Assembly (NCBI GenBank): GCA_002840115.1
Contig: PGZG01000057.1
Location: 1 to 9,953 of the forward strand
Reading direction: 5' to 3'
Source: Gammaproteobacteria bacterium HGW-Gammaproteobacteria-14
GTDB lineage: Bacteria > Pseudomonadota > Gammaproteobacteria > Pseudomonadales > Alcanivoracaceae
Length of the DNA: 9,953 nucleotides
Every line of letters begins with the position of its first letter. Position 1 is the stretch's first letter. This document shows, in pieces, positions 7,001 to 9,953 of the stretch. The translations under genes and the position numbers were made by a program. A model generated the notes under the pieces. It was not told where the DNA came from. It saw only the letters and a list, made by a program, of their open reading frames with translations, and did no database searches.

Positions 7001-7979
7001 TAGAGGGGCCGATCAATAGTCCGGAAAGAACACGCTCGGCGGTCAGAGGAGGCACCTCGCCAACCAGCGTAGCCAGATAGCGACCGTCAGAACCTTCGAC
7101 ACGGCGGCTAATGGCGACGGTTGGGCCAATCTGGCTCACTTCGTCAACCCAGGCATCATTTTCCAGCTCTTCAATAAATAGAGTAAATGCCGCAAGACCG
7201 TCACTCCAGGTAGCTGCACTCACCGGCTGATGAGCCTCGCCACCAAGACGCAGATCACGATCGGCTAATGTAAAGCCTGCGGGCACCCAGTCCGGCATCA
7301 GCCGAATCTGCCCCTGGGGATGACGGGTCGCATCAAGACTGTCCAATGCTCTTTCACTCAGCGACGCCGGTATCGCAAAATCTTCAACACTCAGAGCTGG
7401 CGACAGCTCCAAACTGATAAACTCCAGCCGCTCCAGCGCCATGCCTGAGCCATCCACCAACTCAGACTTGAGCAACAAACTACTTTGCTGATCAACCCAG
7501 ATACGATAACCATAGCGGAAGCTATCCAAAGGCATCAGCAACAAACGATAAGCACTACGACCGGCCACCCGATCATCACCATCTAATAGCAACTGATACT
7601 GCTCGGGAACGGTTTTCGAAAGGCCATTAGTCAGGCCGAGCGGGCTCACCGAATTACGGCTGACCAACCGCGTGATGCTCTTGTCGGCATGCACGCAAAC
7701 GGTCTGATCACCGCGACGAATCACTTCTGAAAGCTGGCCATCGAGCTGCGTTAAGCGCTCATAGTCACGCCCATCAAAGCGACCCTTGAGTAGCTCCAAT
7801 GTGCTGATGTTACTGCCATGGAGGTAGAGCAAGCGGCCACGATACTCCAGTGTTTTACTGGCATCGACCATGGCTTGCAGTAGTGCCGAGGCTGACAGGG
7901 TTTCCGCCCGCGCGGTGGCGGCCAAGCCGAGGGACATCAGCAGTAGCAGACCTAAAAACCGCTGTGCCATCGGGTTCAT
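6993..7979 (-). CDS. mucB: MucB/RseB periplasmic anti-sigma regulator
   Basis: MucB (RseB) binds the periplasmic part of MucA/RseA, shields it from the site-1 protease, and senses lipopolysaccharide or lipoprotein stress through a LolA-like fold. The 328-residue protein has a signal peptide ending ATARA (cleavage likely after residue 25). The large N-terminal domain spans about 26-200 and contains the family stretch RYGYRIWVDQQSSLLLKSEL (155-174). The small C-terminal domain spans about 225-324, with LMPDWVPAGF at 227-236 and VGEVPPLTAERV at 306-317. The ATG at 7979 shares ATGA with the mucA stop and is preceded by AAGGAT. A second Met at residue 4 would also work but is less well spaced. Translational coupling with mucA fits a partner protein needed in matched amounts. 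Confidence 0.94.
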   Translation of the reverse strand: MNPMAQRFLGLLLLMSLGLAATARAETLSASALLQAMVDASKTLEYRGRLLYLHGSNISTLELLKGRFDGRDYERLTQLDGQLSEVIRRGDQTVCVHADKSITRLVSRNSVSPLGLTNGLSKTVPEQYQLLLDGDDRVAGRSAYRLLLMPLDSFRYGYRIWVDQQSSLLLKSELVDGSGMALERLEFISLELSPALSVEDFAIPASLSERALDSLDATRHPQGQIRLMPDWVPAGFTLADRDLRLGGEAHQPVSAATWSDGLAAFTLFIEELENDAWVDEVSQIGPTVAISRRVEGSDGRYLATLVGEVPPLTAERVLSGLLIGPSND

Positions 7980-8557
7980 TGCTTATCCTTCTGCGCTTCC
8001 AGACTTATCACACGGGCGTAAGGCACAACGCTCTGACCACTATGTCGCGCCGCAAAATCGCTGTGACGAACAATCATGTCATCCAACCGCTGCTGCTCTT
8101 GTACCAATGTCGCTGGCCGAGCCTGCTCCCGGAGTCCCTGAGATACCAGCTCGCTCTCACCAATCAGTCTGTAGGGCCGATGTTCCGCAGAGGCCACCGC
8201 CGCTGGCTGTGATGGCGCAGAATCCCAATACTGCCAGCCCACCACGGTGGCCAACGCCACGGATGCCGCCACCGCCGTACGCATTACCGGCAATAACCAG
8301 TTACGGCGCGGTGCTTCGTCCGCCAAAACAGCCGCCAAACGACGGCTGAAATCATTGGGTACTGCCGCTACCGCATGCCGCTGCATGACGTCACGGGCCA
8401 ATTGCCAGCGCGCCAACCGGGCAGCGTCATCGTCGCTCATGTCACGCAACAGTCGCCGGGTTTCCAGCTCACTGGTCTCATTGTCGAGCAGAGCCGAAAG
8501 GGTCTCACCCTTACTGGCCACACCCTGTTTTGCCACACCCTGTTTTGTTGCGCTCAT
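7976..8557 (-). CDS. mucA: MucA/RseA family anti-sigma factor
   Basis: MucA holds AlgU inactive at the inner membrane until regulated proteolysis. The 193-residue protein has a cytoplasmic sigma-binding domain with ETLSALLDNETSELETRRLL (18-37) and WQLARDVMQRH (51-61). One membrane segment runs from about 88 to 108. The periplasmic tail spans 111-193 and includes RHSGQSVVPYARVISLEAQ, the conserved C-terminal region of the family. The ATG at 8557 has AGGTGG just upstream, and the gene starts 44 nt after algU. Oddly, the conserved domain is preceded by about 17 residues containing a tandem KQGVA-KQGVA repeat (residues 5-14). Other MucA proteins I recall begin only a few residues before this region. 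Confidence 0.92.
   Translation of the reverse strand: MSATKQGVAKQGVASKGETLSALLDNETSELETRRLLRDMSDDDAARLARWQLARDVMQRHAVAAVPNDFSRRLAAVLADEAPRRNWLLPVMRTAVAASVALATVVGWQYWDSAPSQPAAVASAEHRPYRLIGESELVSQGLREQARPATLVQEQQRLDDMIVRHSDFAARHSGQSVVPYARVISLEAQKDKQ
8517..8546 (-). repeat. 15-bp tandem repeat in the mucA 5' coding region
   Basis: Two perfect, adjacent copies of a 15-bp unit (AAAACAGGGTGTGGC on the - strand) encode the KQGVA repeat of MucA. In codon phase the next 15 bp (8515-8501, SKGET) still matches the unit at 10 of 15 positions, which looks like a decayed third copy. Units are multiples of three, so gain or loss keeps the reading frame. Confidence 0.9.
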
Positions 8558-8601
8558 ATTGCCACCTGTCTGCTTGGGCAGTTTCTACCGTTAACCACTG
8601 A

Positions 8602-9183
8602 TCAGCGCATTACGCTGTCCTGATCCATAACTGGCCGCATTGCCTGCTCAATGGCTTCCCGGGCCCGGAATATCCGCGACCGGACGGTGCCCACCGGGCA
8701 TTCCATAATCGCGGCAATATCTTCATAACTAAGACCGTCAAACTCCCGCAGCATCACTGCGGTCCTCAGCTCCTGAGGCAGTGTCTCAATAGCGGTTGAG
8801 ATCACCTCGCCCAACTCCTGCGACATCAGAATGGACTCAGGAGTTCCGGACTCATGCAAGCCATCCGCACCAGTAAACTGCTCGGCATCCTCAGCATCAA
8901 TATCAGACCCCGGAGGCCGTCGGCCGCGGGATACCAAGTGATTCTTGGCGGTATTCACAGCAATACGATATAACCAGGTATAAAACTGGCTATCCCCACG
9001 AAAACGGGGCAGCGCTCGCCAGGCCTTGACAAAAGCCTCCTGCGCCACATCCTGCACCTCGTCCTGATCACGCACGTAACGGCTGATCAGGGCAAAGATG
9101 CGATGCTGATATTTGAGTACCAGCAGATCAAAAGCACGCGAATCACCTTTACCAGCGCGCTTGACCAGTTCTTCGTCGGTCAC
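8602..9183 (-). CDS. algU: ECF sigma factor AlgU/RpoE
   Basis: AlgU (RpoE, sigma-22/24 class) directs RNA polymerase to envelope-stress promoters. The 193-residue protein has sigma region 2 at about 10-90, with RAFDLLVLKYQHRIF, DVAQEAFVKAWRALPRFRGD and FYTWLYRIAVNTAKNHL. Region 4 is at about 125-180, with the helix-turn-helix FDGLSYEDIAAIMECPVGTV and RSRIFRAREAI. These are nearly identical to AlgU and RpoE proteins. The start is the GTG at 9183: an in-frame TAA sits at 9199-9201, no other start lies between, and AGGGGGAG ends 5 nt before the GTG. The resulting N terminus is about five residues shorter than that of P. aeruginosa AlgU. The 44-nt gap to mucA and continuing order indicate one operon. 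Confidence 0.96.
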   Translation of the reverse strand: MTDEELVKRAGKGDSRAFDLLVLKYQHRIFALISRYVRDQDEVQDVAQEAFVKAWRALPRFRGDSQFYTWLYRIAVNTAKNHLVSRGRRPPGSDIDAEDAEQFTGADGLHESGTPESILMSQELGEVISTAIETLPQELRTAVMLREFDGLSYEDIAAIMECPVGTVRSRIFRAREAIEQAMRPVMDQDSVMR

Positions 9184-9197
9184 CCGGACTCCCCCTG

Positions 9198-9218
9198 CTT
9201 ACCCCGTAGCGGGATAAG
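9198..9218 (-). promoter_or_regulatory. Palindrome over the algU -10 region and leader
   Basis: On the - strand CTTATCCCG and CGGGGTAAG form a 9-bp stem (one G-U pair) around the 3-nt centre CTA. The left arm overlaps the presumed sigma-E-type -10 (9214-9219). The right arm ends just before the Shine-Dalgarno sequence (9189-9196). It could be an operator, or, in transcripts from an upstream promoter, a leader hairpin. Confidence 0.5.
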
Positions 9219-9241
9219 ACGTTAAAAATGGTTGCCGGTTC
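9214..9241 (-). promoter_or_regulatory. Putative AlgU/sigma-E-dependent promoter of algU
   Basis: GAACCG (9241-9236), a 16-bp spacer and TCTTAT (9219-9214) resemble the sigma-E/AlgU consensus GAACTT-N16/17-TCTGA. The -35 keeps the core GAAC and the -10 keeps TCT-A. The start point would fall near 9206, giving a leader of about 22 nt. Autoregulation of this operon is known in P. aeruginosa and E. coli, which supports the reading. Confidence 0.55.
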
Positions 9242-9256
9242 CCCGGCGGATGGCGG

Positions 9257-9265
9257 ATTGTAACA
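9257..9265 (-). promoter_or_regulatory. Possible extended -10 promoter for algU (housekeeping sigma)
   Basis: TGTTACAAT on the - strand has the TGn extension and a TACAAT hexamer (5/6 to consensus). No good -35 is present. A transcript from here would start near 9250 and carry the palindrome as an RNA hairpin ahead of the algU start. Confidence 0.35.
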
Positions 9266-9289
9266 AAGCAGCCCACGAATACACCTCTT

Positions 9290-9298
9290 TGATACACT
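9290..9298 (+). promoter_or_regulatory. Possible extended -10 promoter for nadB
   Basis: TGATACACT has the TGn extension and a TACACT hexamer (4/6 to consensus), with no convincing -35. The start point would be near 9305, about 23 nt before the nadB ATG, with AGGG at 9313-9316 as a weak ribosome binding site. Confidence 0.35.
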
Positions 9299-9327
9299 GC
9301 GCGCCTATTTAACAGGGCTTTATTGTC

Positions 9328-9953
9328 ATGACCACCTATCGTCACGATGTTTTGATTATCGGCAGCGGTGCTGCCGGGCTAACTGTTGCCCTCAACTTGC
9401 CCAGTACCTGCCGGGTGGCGCTGCTATCCAAGGGCCAACTGACCAGCGCCAGCACCTGGTACGCTCAGGGAGGCATTGCTGCAGTACTTGATGAAACCGA
9501 CTCCATGGAGTCCCACATCGCCGACACCCATGTGGCCGGCGCTGATATATGCCATGACGATGCGGTTCGCAAAACTGTCGAAAATGGCCCGGAAGCTATT
9601 CGCTGGTTGATTGAGCAGGGCGTCGACTTCACCCGCTTCGACGGCAGCGACCCGAACGAGCAGGGCTACCACCTGACCCGCGAAGGCGGCCATAGCCACC
9701 GGCGCATCATTCATGCCTCCGATGCCACCGGCATCGCCATCTCCAGCGCTCTGATCCGTCAAGTAGAACAACGCAGTAATGTGGAGCGTTTTGAACACCG
9801 AGTCGCCGTGGATCTTCTCAGCGAGTCCGTCAACGGCCAGCGCCGCTGCAGCGGCGCCTATATTCACAACATTAACAGTGGCACCACCGATGTTTTCCTG
9901 GCTCGCTTTGTGGTGCTCGCCACCGGCGGCGCCAGTAAGGTTTACCTGTACAC
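9328..9953 (+). CDS. nadB: L-aspartate oxidase NadB, N-terminal part (cut by window edge)
   Basis: NadB is a flavoenzyme that oxidises L-aspartate to iminoaspartate, the first step of de novo NAD synthesis; NadA uses the product. The first 208 codons are visible with no stop. MTTYRHDVLIIGSGAAGL contains the FAD-binding GxGxxG (12-17). TWYAQGGIAAV follows at 43-53. The family signature HLTREGGHSHRRIIHA is at 115-130, and VVLATGGASKVY at 195-206. The ATG at 9328 gives the correct distance to the FAD motif. The gene is divergent from algU, as in P. aeruginosa, and shares a 144-bp promoter region with it. The capping and C-terminal helical domains lie outside the window. Confidence 0.97.
   Translation, partial: MTTYRHDVLIIGSGAAGLTVALNLPSTCRVALLSKGQLTSASTWYAQGGIAAVLDETDSMESHIADTHVAGADICHDDAVRKTVENGPEAIRWLIEQGVDFTRFDGSDPNEQGYHLTREGGHSHRRIIHASDATGIAISSALIRQVEQRSNVERFEHRVAVDLLSESVNGQRRCSGAYIHNINSGTTDVFLARFVVLATGGASKVYLY

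Noticed and set aside
9424..9867. 147-codon open frame on the - strand
   Set aside because: It is antisense to nadB, which has all family motifs. The Ala/Gly/Val-rich translation is typical of a shadow frame.

Overview
The window is a conserved chromosomal block from a gammaproteobacterium. The gene order nadB | algU-mucA-mucB-mucC-mucD-lepA-lepB-(DUF4845)-rnc-era-recO is the one I know from Pseudomonas aeruginosa. The divergent nadB, the MucA/MucB/MucC/MucD set and the AlgU-like sigma factor place it in or near the Pseudomonadales/Oceanospirillales. Base composition looks moderate by eye, well below typical Pseudomonas, so a marine relative (for example Alcanivorax- or Marinobacter-like) is possible; I cannot fix the genus. 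There are no mobile elements, tRNAs, rRNAs or CRISPR arrays. Coding density is very high.

Layout from right to left. At 9328-9953 the 5' part of nadB (L-aspartate oxidase, NAD synthesis) runs on the + strand and off the end. The 144-bp gap at 9184-9327 is a divergent promoter region. Everything else is on the - strand. algU (9183-8602), mucA (8557-7976), mucB (7979-6993), mucC (7000-6548) and mucD (6456-5086) form the envelope-stress module. It comprises an ECF sigma factor, its membrane anti-sigma factor, the periplasmic anti-sigma partner, a Cys-cluster inner-membrane protein and a DegP/DegQ-type serine protease. After a 172-bp gap holding a strong hairpin and a likely promoter come lepA (4913-3117), lepB (3058-2261), a DUF4845 membrane protein (2264-1833), rnc (1836-1147), era (1157-210) and the 5' end of recO (223-1). 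From lepB to recO successive genes overlap by 4 to 14 nt, indicating translational coupling.

How the genes work together: AlgU is held at the inner membrane by MucA, which MucB protects in the periplasm. Envelope damage leads to MucA proteolysis and release of AlgU. The sequence upstream of algU contains a match to the AlgU/sigma-E promoter class, so the operon is probably autoregulated. MucD would degrade misfolded periplasmic protein and damp the response. The second block combines protein export (LepB), translation (LepA/EF4), RNA processing and ribosome assembly (RNase III, Era) and DNA repair (RecO).

No wholly new system is evident. The points most worth a second look are details inside known genes. 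MucD carries a lipobox and has Cys where DegP/DegS carry an allosteric Arg. MucA has an in-frame 15-bp tandem repeat at its N terminus. A near-perfect palindrome sits over the -10 region of the presumed algU promoter. A stable hairpin without a U-tract lies between mucD and lepA.
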